Assembly (NCBI GenBank): GCA_023427085.1
Contig: JAEZBO010000202.1
Coordinates: 1-17,912 of the forward strand
Direction: 5' to 3'
DNA length: 17,912 nucleotides
Source: Pseudomonadota bacterium
GTDB lineage: Bacteria; Pseudomonadota; Gammaproteobacteria; Burkholderiales; Burkholderiaceae_B
Position numbers and translations under genes: made by a program. The notes beneath the pieces were generated by a model. That model made no database searches, had not been told where the DNA came from, and saw only the letters and a list, made by a program, of their open reading frames with translations. Positions 8,629 through 14,377 of the stretch are shown in pieces. Position 1 is the first letter of the stretch; each line of letters opens with the position of its first letter.

Positions 8629-8690
8629 ACGCCAGCGCACCGAAGCAAGCGTATCAACGGCCAGCGCCACCGACGGCCAGCGCACCGGAA
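8629..8690. repeat. Three imperfect copies of an ACGGCCAGCGCACCG motif
   Basis: Related stretches begin at 8629 (ACGCCAGCGCACCGAA), 8657 (ACGGCCAGCGCCACCG) and 8673 (ACGGCCAGCGCACCGG). They differ by one-base changes or indels; the last two are adjacent. They lie in the noncoding region between the divergent binding-protein-like gene and the lipoprotein gene. No function is apparent. Confidence 0.6.
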
Positions 8691-8792
8691 GGCGGGCCGC
8701 GCGGCTGCGGCAGCACGGGTTACATCCCGTCGCATGTGCCTACGCCCTTACACGGCATGGCCGCGAGCCCCGCCGGTACACTCTGTCGATTC

Positions 8793-8807
8793 GCGGCCGC
8801 AGGCCGC
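8793..8807 (+). other. Stem-loop in the lipoprotein gene leader
   Basis: GCGGCC (8793-8798) and GGCCGC (8802-8807) form a perfect 6-bp stem with a 3-nt loop, 14 nt before the AGGAGG ribosome-binding site of the lipoprotein gene. It may stabilise the 5' end. A weak TACACT -10-like element (8777-8782) lies upstream without a good -35. Confidence 0.35.
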
Positions 8808-8835
8808 CTTGGCGTCGTTGCAGGAGGCATTACCG

Positions 8836-9510
8836 ATGCAGATTTCCGTCCGAGCTCTCGCTCCCTTGGCTGCCGCGCTGGCGGTTGTGCTGGCAGGTTG
8901 CCAGACCAGCGGCGACAAGACCGCGCAGTCCGGCGATACGCCGCCCGTCGCGGCCGCCGCGCCGCAAGCGGGCGAGTCCGCCGCCGGCCTGCCGGGCCAG
9001 GCCCAGGCGCCCGCCAGCGCCGCTGGCGTCGAGTTCTACATCGCCCAGACCGAAGCCGATCCCGCCCTGATGGAGCTGCCGCTGCGCGACGGCGCACTGT
9101 ATGTGCAACGCACGCCGGCGCTGACGCGCGCCGACCTGGCCGAAGCCGCCGCGATGGTCGACCAGAAAGGCCAGAATTTTGTCGGACTGCGATTCACCGA
9201 GGCCGGTGCGCGCAAGCTGACCGACGTCAGCAGCGCCAATGTCGGCAAGCGGCTGGTGCTGGTGGTCGATCGTGAACTGATCGCCGCGCCGCGCATCGCC
9301 GAACCGCTCGATCGTGGCGTGCTGGCGTTCGCCACGCCCAACGCGCAGGCCGCCACCGAAATCGCCGCCGCCATCCGCGGCGAGGATCCCGCGGCCTCGA
9401 CCACGCCCGCGCCGGGCGGCGAGTCGGTGCCGGCCGCGGCCCCGGCACCGTCGGTGCCGGCCCAGTCCGGCCAGGGCGAGCCTTCGGGCCGCACGCAGCC
9501 GCGGATGTAA
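8836..9510 (+). CDS. Lipoprotein with SecD-type P1-head domain
   Basis: The 224-residue precursor has a lipoprotein signal peptide with lipobox LAGC (Cys22). The residue after Cys is Gln, so sorting to the outer membrane is expected. After an Ala/Pro-rich linker (about 23-64), residues about 65-180 match the periplasmic P1-head subdomain of SecD: NFVGLRFTEAGARKLTDVSS, then NVGKRLVLVVDRELIAAPRIAEPLDRG split here for length. In SecD this region takes part in preprotein release; this protein lacks the transmembrane helices, so the role must differ. The C-terminus is a low-complexity Pro/Ala tail ending GRTQPRM. The ATG at 8836 is chosen because AGGAGG is 8 nt upstream and the signal peptide starts there; a longer frame from 8734 is rejected. 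It appears monocistronic. Confidence 0.85.
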   Translation: MQISVRALAPLAAALAVVLAGCQTSGDKTAQSGDTPPVAAAAPQAGESAAGLPGQAQAPASAAGVEFYIAQTEADPALMELPLRDGALYVQRTPALTRADLAEAAAMVDQKGQNFVGLRFTEAGARKLTDVSSANVGKRLVLVVDRELIAAPRIAEPLDRGVLAFATPNAQAATEIAAAIRGEDPAASTTPAPGGESVPAAAPAPSVPAQSGQGEPSGRTQPRM

Positions 9511-9530
9511 TCACCACGGCAAGGCGTCGT

Positions 9531-9559
9531 ACCTTCCAAGGCCTCAGGCCGTGGAAGGT
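9531..9559. terminator. Long hairpin between convergent lipoprotein and XRE genes
   Basis: ACCTTCCA (9531-9538) pairs with TGGAAGGT (9552-9559). Inside, GGCC pairs with GGCC across a TCA loop, leaving two single-base mismatches (A9539, G9551). The total is 12 bp of stem. No T-run follows on either strand. It is the only strong hairpin between the two converging genes. Confidence 0.55.
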
Positions 9560-9621
9560 GCGCGATCGCTGGGCGCGCTGCCTGATGGCAGGGCGCCGCG
9601 CCGATGCAGCGTCTGATGGTT

Positions 9622-10074
9622 TCAGGGTTGGCGAGGTCCGCGCCGCGGGCCCGGGCGCGCTGGCGCCGACGGGTCGTCGTGCGCGGCGGCTTCGAGCGTG
9701 TCGATCAGCGCACGCAGCGCCTGCCGCAGGAACTGCCTTTGTTGCGGCGCCAGGGCCAGATAACGGCTGTAATCGTGCGCCGTGATCAGCGCCGGGTCGG
9801 ACTCGGCCGTGCCGCCCGCTAGCGGCTGGATCTCGTCGCGCAGCAGCAGGTGGCCGCCGCTCGTGGGTTCCATTGGCAGCTGGCCGCTTTCGAGCCAGGC
9901 CGCGTTGACGCCCAGCGCCTTGGCCAGCTTCAGCAAGGATCGGCTCGACGATCGCAAGGCGCTTTCGTAATTGCCAATCGCGCTTTGCGAGACGCGGCAC
10001 AACTGCGCCAGACGCTCTTGCGTCATGCCGCGCTGCAGCCGTGCATATCTGAGTCGATCGCCGAAGGTATTCAC
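9622..10074 (-). CDS. XRE/Cro-type helix-turn-helix regulator
   Basis: A small cytoplasmic DNA-binding protein of about 150 residues. The N-terminal helix-turn-helix spans about residues 3-60: FGDRLRYARLQRGMTQERLA, then QLCRVSQSAIGNYE, then LLKLAKALGVNAAWLESG. The remainder is a linker plus an amphipathic C-terminal helix (QQRQFLRQALRALIDTLEAA) that could dimerise; there is no S24 protease or sensor domain. The GTG at 10074 gives the usual MNTFGDRL beginning; an in-frame GTG at 10104 adds ten residues. Neither has a clear Shine-Dalgarno sequence, so the start is uncertain. It is divergent from the winged-helix gene, and a cluster of dyads fills the space between, the first one covering its own start codon. 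Confidence 0.88.
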   Translation of the reverse strand: MNTFGDRLRYARLQRGMTQERLAQLCRVSQSAIGNYESALRSSSRSLLKLAKALGVNAAWLESGQLPMEPTSGGHLLLRDEIQPLAGGTAESDPALITAHDYSRYLALAPQQRQFLRQALRALIDTLEAAAHDDPSAPARPGPRRGPRQP

Positions 10075-10223
10075 ATGCGTGATTGAATACAAGCTTCCAA
10101 TCACTGTGGTGTTGGTTAGCGGTCACTTTTGTGATGCGTGCTGCAAAAATATGCGTGAATTGCCACTAAGAAATGCCCCCATAGCGGGACAGTCCGCATT
10201 GTAAGCATGAAACACATACGTGA
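10071..10223. promoter_or_regulatory. Cluster of TCAC-N4-GTGA dyads (putative operators)
   Basis: Perfect copies occur at 10071-10082 and 10123-10134. Near-perfect copies are at 10101-10112 (TCAC-N4-GTGT) and 10212-10223 (ACAC-N4-GTGA). A half-site with the same ATGC spacer is at 10147-10158. Three of the sites share the wider core ATGCGTG or ATACGTG. The first covers the XRE start codon; the last lies within the likely promoter of the winged-helix gene. Such 4+4 bp dyads with a short spacer suit a homodimeric helix-turn-helix protein, and the adjacent XRE regulator is the natural candidate. Binding is inferred. Confidence 0.55.
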
Positions 10224-10227
10224 TAAT
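10199..10227 (+). promoter_or_regulatory. Promoter of the winged-helix regulator gene
   Basis: TTGTAA (10199-10204) and GATAAT (10222-10227) are separated by 17 bp, matching the sigma-70 consensus at four and five of six positions. The start point would be near 10234, about 30 nt before the GTG start. The region is clearly more AT-rich than its surroundings. A TCAC/GTGA-type dyad overlaps the spacer and the -10. Confidence 0.55.
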
Positions 10228-10262
10228 CGCCGCTATCGTCGATTCTGATCGGACCGCCGGCC

Positions 10263-10964
10263 GTGACCCGCTACGATTCTCCGCCCGCCCAGGACCACGC
10301 CGTCTTCGTGTTTTCGCCGGATGTGCAGTTTCGCAGCATGACGGTGGCCGCCTTGCAGCGCGCCGGGCTGCTGGCGATCGGCGGCGACAACCTCAGGCTG
10401 GCGCGCGAATACGTCGAACAGTTCGTCGCGCCCTTGCTGGTGCTGGCCGAGTCGCCGTCGGTGCTGGCGCGTGTCAGCCGCGACCTGCGCGGCCGTTGCC
10501 CGTCGGTCGGCATCGTCGCGGTCTCGCATTACGCCAGCGTGGGGCAGCGGGTACGGGTGTTGTCCGATGGCGCCGACGTCTGCCTGCCGGGCGACCTGCA
10601 GATCGGCGAGCTGTCCGCGCAACTGTCCGCACTGGCGCGCCGGCTGGGCTGCCGCCTGGCCGATGGCGTCAGCCCCGCGTTGCCGGCGTGGTCGCTGGTC
10701 GACCAGGGCTGGAGCCTGTTGTGCCCGGACGGAACGCGGCTGGGGCTGAGCGCGGCCGAGCGGGTGTTCATGCATGCGCTGCTGTCGGCACCCGAAGCGT
10801 CGCTGCGCCGCGAGGCGATGCAGGCCATGCAGGCCGGCAAGCAGGTGGGCCGGCGCATGGACATGACCGTCAACCGCCTGCGCAGCAAGGCCGCCAGCAA
10901 GGGCGTGGCGCTGCCGGTACGGGCGATCCGGGGTTGGGGTTATACGTTTACCGGCGGGACCTGA
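10263..10964 (+). CDS. OmpR/PhoB-type winged-helix regulator with degenerate receiver domain
   Basis: The 233-residue protein has the layout of an OmpR-family response regulator. Residues about 13-128 resemble a receiver fold, with the late SDGADVCLPGDLQIGELSAQ segment aligning with the usual GADDYLxKPF region. The phosphorylation residues are gone: the acidic pair near strand 1 reads VFSPD, the strand-3 Asp is replaced in LLVLAESP (about 58-65), and the conserved Lys is replaced by Gly110. The C-terminal half is a winged helix ending TVNRLRSKA and VRAIRGWGYTFTG. It is therefore likely a phosphorylation-independent DNA-binding protein. No kinase gene is adjacent. Start: GTG at 10263 with a weak ribosome-binding site. 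Its 3' end overlaps the convergent proB by 25 bp. Confidence 0.85.
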   Translation: MTRYDSPPAQDHAVFVFSPDVQFRSMTVAALQRAGLLAIGGDNLRLAREYVEQFVAPLLVLAESPSVLARVSRDLRGRCPSVGIVAVSHYASVGQRVRVLSDGADVCLPGDLQIGELSAQLSALARRLGCRLADGVSPALPAWSLVDQGWSLLCPDGTRLGLSAAERVFMHALLSAPEASLRREAMQAMQAGKQVGRRMDMTVNRLRSKAASKGVALPVRAIRGWGYTFTGGT

Positions 10965-12097
10965 AGTACGACCAGGTTGTCGCGGTGCACCAGTTCGGGC
11001 TCGGACATATGGCCGAGGATCTCGGCGATGCGGGCCGACGGCTTGCGCAGGATGCGGCGGGTGTCGGCGGCCGAATAATTGACCAGGCCGCGCGCGCATT
11101 CGCGGCCCTGCTCGTCGATGCAGGCAACCACGTCGCCGCGCGCGAATTCGCCTTCGACGGCGGCCACGCCGATGGCCAGCAGGCTCTTGCCTTCCTGGGT
11201 CAGCGCGCGCACCGCGCCCGCGTCCAGCACCAGCTTGCCGCGCAGGCGCACGTGATCGACCAGCCACTGCTTGCGCGCGGCGCGCACCGGCAGCACCGCC
11301 TGCAGTTCGGTGCCGATGCACTCGCCTTGCGACAGCCGCACCAGCACATTGTGTTCGCGGCCCGATGCCACCACGGTGTGCGCGCCGCTGCCGGCCGCGC
11401 GCTTGGCGGCCAGGATCTTGGTCAGCATCCCGCCGGTGCCGACATTGCTGCCGGCGCCACCGGCCATGGCCTCGAGCCTGGGCTCGCCGGCCTGGGCATG
11501 CGAGACGAACTGCGCCTGCGGATTCTTGCGGGGGTCCGAATCGTAGAGGCCGCGCTGATCGGTCAGGATGATCAGCGTGTCGGCTTCGATCAGGTTGGTG
11601 ACCAGCGCGCCCAGCGTGTCGTTGTCGCCCAGCCGGATCTCGTCGGTGACGACGGTGTCGTTCTCGTTGACGATCGGCACCACGCCCAGGCGCAGCAGCG
11701 TGAACAGCGTCGAGCGCGCGTTCAGGTAGCGTGTGCGGTCGGCCATGTCCTCGTGCGTCAGCAGGATCTGCGCGGTGCGCAGGCCGAACTCCGCGAAGGC
11801 GGCTTCGTAGGCCTGCGCCAGGCCCATCTGGCCGACCGCGGCGGCGGCCTGCAGCTCGTGCATCGCCGCCGGCCGGCGGGCCCAGCCGAGCCGGGCCATG
11901 CCCTCGGCGACCGCGCCGCTGGACACCAGCACCACCTGCTTGCCCTGCTGGCGCAGCGCGGCGATCTGGCCGGCCCAGTGGGCCAGCGCGTGGCGGTCCA
12001 GGCCGCGTCCTTCGTTGGTGACCAGGGACGAGCCGACCTTCACGACTAGGCGGCTGGCGGGGGCGACGACGGAGACGGCGGGAACGGGCGCGGACAT
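10940..12097 (-). CDS. proB: Glutamate 5-kinase ProB
   Basis: Phosphorylates glutamate to gamma-glutamyl phosphate, the first and feedback-inhibited step of proline synthesis. The 385 residues comprise an amino-acid-kinase domain (LVVKVGSSLVT near residue 17, VVLVSSGAVAEG, VPIVNENDTV, DNDTLGALVTNLIEADTLII, then GTGGMLTKILAAKRA) and a C-terminal PUA domain (about 290-375, including GKSLLAIGVAAVEGEFARGD). The N-terminus is about 14 residues longer than that of E. coli ProB. The ATG at 12097 has only a weak GAG upstream. It follows obgE by 133 bp of very GC-rich DNA and has a good -10 of its own, so it may be transcribed separately. ProA is not in the window. Confidence 0.97.
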   Translation of the reverse strand: MSAPVPAVSVVAPASRLVVKVGSSLVTNEGRGLDRHALAHWAGQIAALRQQGKQVVLVSSGAVAEGMARLGWARRPAAMHELQAAAAVGQMGLAQAYEAAFAEFGLRTAQILLTHEDMADRTRYLNARSTLFTLLRLGVVPIVNENDTVVTDEIRLGDNDTLGALVTNLIEADTLIILTDQRGLYDSDPRKNPQAQFVSHAQAGEPRLEAMAGGAGSNVGTGGMLTKILAAKRAAGSGAHTVVASGREHNVLVRLSQGECIGTELQAVLPVRAARKQWLVDHVRLRGKLVLDAGAVRALTQEGKSLLAIGVAAVEGEFARGDVVACIDEQGRECARGLVNYSAADTRRILRKPSARIAEILGHMSEPELVHRDNLVVLQVPPVNV

Positions 12098-12129
12098 ACC
12101 AACAAGCTCGGAAGCAACGGCGGAAAGCG

Positions 12130-12135
12130 ATTATG
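12130..12135 (-). promoter_or_regulatory. -10 element before proB
   Basis: CATAAT on the reverse strand matches five of six bases of the -10 consensus and would start RNA about 27 nt before the proB ATG. No -35 hexamer is recognisable in the GC-rich DNA upstream. Confidence 0.4.
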
Positions 12136-12230
12136 ACCGATCGCGCGGCTGGCGCGGCGGCCGAGACGGCGGCTCGAGGGGGCGGGGCGACGAGGCGAGG
12201 CGGCGCGGTGTCTGCGCCGCCGACGCCGCG

Positions 12231-13331
12231 TCAGCCGCCGCGGGTTTCGTCGAAACGCGGATCCTCGGCGACGTACGAGCCGTCGGCGCGGTCCTGCTGT
12301 TCCTGCTCGCGGGTGCGCTCGGCGTCCAGGTAGTCCTGCAGCGCGTACAGCAGGTCGCGCGTGCCGTCGCCGCTGAGCGCCGAGATCGCGAAGGTCGGGC
12401 CGGTCCAGCCGTAGGCTTCCAGGAAGCGCTGCTTGAGACCGTCGGGATCCTCGACCACGTCCAGCTTGTTCAGGATGAGCCAGCGCGGCTTGGCGTACAG
12501 GTCGGGGTCGTAGCGGCGCAGCTCTTCGGCGATCGCGCGGGCGTTCTCGACCGCCTGCGGCACCGGATCGACGTCAGGGTCTTGCGACGAGACGTCGACC
12601 AGATGCAGCAGCACCCGCGTGCGCGCCAGGTGGCGCAAAAACTGATGGCCCAGGCCGGCGCCTTCGGAAGCGCCTTCGATCAGGCCCGGAATGTCGGCCA
12701 CCACGAAGCTGCGCGACTCGGAGGTGCGCACCACGCCCAGGTTCGGGTGCAGCGTCGTGAACGGGTAGTCGGCGATCTTGGGGCGGGCATTCGAGACCCG
12801 CGCGATGAAGGTCGACTTGCCGGCGTTGGGCATGCCCAGCAGGCCGACGTCGGCCAGCACCTTGAGCTCGAGCCGCAGCTTGCGTTGCTCGCCTTCCTTG
12901 CCGTACGTGAACTGGCGCGGGGCGCGGTTCACGCTCGACTTGAAGTGCAGGTTGCCCAGGCCGCCCTGGCCGCCGGCGGCCAGCGTGACCTGCTGGCCGT
13001 GGTGGTTCATGTCGAACAGCACCTCGTCGGTCTCGGCGTCGTGCACGATGGTGCCGACCGGCACGCGCAGCGTGATGTCGGGCGCGGCGGCGCCGAACTG
13101 GTCCGAGCCGCGGCCGTTCTCGCCACCCTTGGCGCGGTGCAGCCGGGCGTAGCGGAAATCGATCAGCGTGTTGATGTTGCGGTCGGCCACGGCATGGATG
13201 CTGCCGCCGCGTCCGCCGTCGCCGCCGTTGGGGCCGCCGAAGGGGATGAATTTTTCGCGGCGAAAGCTCGCCACGCCGTTGCCGCCCTTACCGGCGATGA
13301 CTTCGATGGTGGCTTCGTCGACGAATTTCAT
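12231..13331 (-). CDS. obgE: GTPase ObgE/CgtA
   Basis: Essential GTPase linked to 50S ribosome assembly and stress response. The 366-residue protein has the glycine-rich Obg domain (residues 1-159, with GGPNGGDGGRGGS at 32-44), then a G domain: G1 GMPNAGKST (166-174), switch I Thr in YPFTTLHPN (189-197), DIPG (213-216), NKLD (288-291) and SALS (317-320). The C-terminus is a charged tail (AERTREQEQQDRADGS...) in place of the OCT domain of Gram-positive Obg. The ATG at 13329-13331 (MKFVDEA) is the conserved start; only a weak purine stretch precedes it. The neighbours rplU-rpmA upstream are the classic context. Confidence 0.98.
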   Translation of the reverse strand: MKFVDEATIEVIAGKGGNGVASFRREKFIPFGGPNGGDGGRGGSIHAVADRNINTLIDFRYARLHRAKGGENGRGSDQFGAAAPDITLRVPVGTIVHDAETDEVLFDMNHHGQQVTLAAGGQGGLGNLHFKSSVNRAPRQFTYGKEGEQRKLRLELKVLADVGLLGMPNAGKSTFIARVSNARPKIADYPFTTLHPNLGVVRTSESRSFVVADIPGLIEGASEGAGLGHQFLRHLARTRVLLHLVDVSSQDPDVDPVPQAVENARAIAEELRRYDPDLYAKPRWLILNKLDVVEDPDGLKQRFLEAYGWTGPTFAISALSGDGTRDLLYALQDYLDAERTREQEQQDRADGSYVAEDPRFDETRGG

Positions 13332-13352
13332 GGTTGTTCTCTGTCATGTTGC

Positions 13353-13376
13353 GGTCCGGCGCGATCGGCGCGGACC
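13353..13376. other. Stem-loop in the obgE leader
   Basis: GGTCCG (13353-13358) pairs with CGGACC (13371-13376); inner GCGC pairs can extend the helix. It lies 22 bp upstream of the obgE start and downstream of the rpmA terminator, so any obgE transcript starting at or reading through the terminator carries it. There is no U-run. Confidence 0.45.
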
Positions 13377-13388
13377 GTCCTGGAAGCA

Positions 13389-13421
13389 AAAAAGCCCTGC
13401 CGCAACAGGGCAGGGCTTTTT
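13389..13421. terminator. Bidirectional intrinsic terminator after rpmA
   Basis: A perfect 13-bp stem, AAAAAGCCCTGCC (13389-13401) with GGCAGGGCTTTTT (13409-13421), has a 7-nt loop. The leading A-run and trailing T-run make it a good intrinsic terminator on both strands. For the leftward rplU-rpmA transcript it ends the message between rpmA and obgE. Confidence 0.9.
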
Positions 13422-13492
13422 GGCCGCCGGGCTGTTCCGGGCAAATCCGGCCCCGTTGGGGGCCTGCCCGGACCAGTGTGTCCGGCTGGGAA

Positions 13493-13753
13493 TTACTCGG
13501 CAGCGACGACCGAAACGGTCTGCTTGTTGAGCTTGCCCTTGTAGCCGAATTGCACCTTGCCTTCGGCCAGTGCGTACAGCGTGTGGTCCTTGCCGATGCC
13601 GACGTTCACGCCGGGATGGAAGCGCGTACCACGCTGGCGCACGATGATGCCGCCGGCCAGGATGGCTTGGCCGCCGTAGACCTTGACGCCCAGGCGTTTG
13701 CTTTCTGAGTCACGGCCGTTGCGCGTTGAGCCGCCGCCCTTTTTCTGTGCCAT
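13493..13753 (-). CDS. rpmA: 50S ribosomal protein L27
   Basis: Ribosomal large-subunit protein near the peptidyl-transferase centre. The 86 residues match the full family length: MAQKKGGGSTRNGRDSESKR, then LGVKVYGGQAILAGGIIVRQ, then GTRFHPGVNVGIGKDHTLYA. The N-terminus lacks the cleavable Firmicutes extension. The ATG at 13753 has GAGGAG 6 nt upstream; an open frame extending to 13978 is rejected because it overlaps rplU. It is second in the rplU-rpmA operon, 58 bp after rplU. Confidence 0.98.
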   Translation of the reverse strand: MAQKKGGGSTRNGRDSESKRLGVKVYGGQAILAGGIIVRQRGTRFHPGVNVGIGKDHTLYALAEGKVQFGYKGKLNKQTVSVVAAE

Positions 13754-13765
13754 GTTTAGCTCCTC

Positions 13766-13779
13766 GGTTCTTGCGAACC
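13766..13779. other. Small hairpin directly before the rpmA ribosome-binding site
   Basis: GGTTC (13766-13770) and GAACC (13775-13779) form a 5-bp stem with a 4-nt loop. On the mRNA it ends right where the GAGGAG ribosome-binding site of rpmA begins. It may help expose or set off that site in the intercistronic gap. Confidence 0.3.
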
Positions 13780-13811
13780 AAAATATGTAGGCTGAGAGTG
13801 ACGAACAGCGA

Positions 13812-14123
13812 TTACAGCGTGATCGCGTCGATGCGGATCTCGGTGTAGTTCTGACGGTGGCCTTGACGCTTCTGATAGTGCTTGCGGCGACGCATCTTGA
13901 AGATCTTGACCTTGTCGTGGCGTCCTTGCGCAAGAACCGTGACCTTGACCAGGGCACCGGAAACGAGAGGCGCGCCAATCTTCAGCGTGTCGCCTTCGCC
14001 CACGGACAGGACCTGATCCAGGGAGATTTCTTGCCCAATGTCTGCCGGTATCTGTTCGATTTTAAGTTTTTGACCTGCGGCAACGCGATACTGCTTGCCA
14101 CCGGTTTTTATGACCGCGTACAT
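13812..14123 (-). CDS. rplU: 50S ribosomal protein L21
   Basis: Large-subunit protein that binds 23S rRNA. The 103-residue length equals that of E. coli L21. The N-terminus MYAVIKTGGKQYRVAAGQKL and the basic C-terminal signature KMRRRKHYQKRQGHRQNYTE are diagnostic. The ATG at 14123 has GAGG 7 nt upstream. First gene of rplU-rpmA, driven by a strong promoter that is divergent from ispB. The short mRNA leader is highly structured. Confidence 0.98.
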   Translation of the reverse strand: MYAVIKTGGKQYRVAAGQKLKIEQIPADIGQEISLDQVLSVGEGDTLKIGAPLVSGALVKVTVLAQGRHDKVKIFKMRRRKHYQKRQGHRQNYTEIRIDAITL

Positions 14124-14144
14124 GGGATTACCTCAGTGATATCA

Positions 14145-14186
14145 GCCTGCGCACAAACGCAAGCCGTCTTCGGACAAAATGCCGAA
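14145..14186 (-). promoter_or_regulatory. Two-stem structured leader of rplU-rpmA mRNA
   Basis: With a start point near 14186, the leader holds two consecutive stems. Stem I pairs TTCGG with CCGAA (14186-14182 and 14173-14169) around an 8-nt loop. Stem II pairs GCTTGCG with CGCAGGC (14164-14158 and 14151-14145), seven pairs including one G-U, around a 6-nt loop. About 20 nt remain before the ATG. Ribosomal-protein operons are often autoregulated through such leaders; L21 binding is inference. Confidence 0.45.
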
Positions 14187-14192
14187 CTCAAG

Positions 14193-14221
14193 ATTCTAGC
14201 CCGCAAGCCATTGATAGTCAA
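14193..14221 (-). promoter_or_regulatory. Strong sigma-70 promoter of rplU-rpmA
   Basis: On the reverse strand TTGACT (14221-14216) and TAGAAT (14198-14193) are separated by exactly 17 bp; each hexamer matches five of six consensus positions. Start point expected near 14186. Confidence 0.85.
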
Positions 14222-14260
14222 ACGAAAGTCCCCTGCGCCCGGCCATGGCGCGCGTCCCCG

Positions 14261-14266
14261 TATAAT
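14261..14266 (+). promoter_or_regulatory. -10 element of the ispB promoter
   Basis: A perfect TATAAT. The -35 position (about 14238-14243) reads CCCGGC, so the promoter depends on the -10 or on an activator. RNA would start near 14273, which rules out translation starts at or before 14272. Confidence 0.65.
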
Positions 14267-14377
14267 CCGTTGTTTGCTCGCACAAGGCCTGCGGCGCGTC
14301 CGCATGCCGACCGGCCCAGGCCGTCCCGGGTTCGTCCAGGCGCGGCGCGGCGGGTTTTTTTCGTAACCGGATTCGCC

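Noticed and set aside
8734..8835. Longer start for the lipoprotein
   Set aside because: It would bury the signal peptide and lipobox behind 34 extra residues and lacks a ribosome-binding site; AGGAGG precedes the ATG at 8836.
9558..9822. Two small plus-strand ORFs opposite the XRE gene
   Set aside because: They are antisense to the 3' half of a recognised helix-turn-helix gene and have no known features.
12136..12230. GC-rich stretch between obgE and proB as a possible terminator or small gene
   Set aside because: It can form many GC pairings but has no clean stem followed by T and no supported ORF.
13754..13978. N-terminal extension of L27
   Set aside because: It runs over rplU; L27 has its conserved MAQKKGGGST start with a strong ribosome-binding site at 13753.
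14270..14377. Longer IspB starting at a TTG at 14270
   Set aside because: The perfect TATAAT at 14261-14266 would place the RNA start at about 14273, after that codon; the extra residues are Arg/Pro-rich and not family-like.
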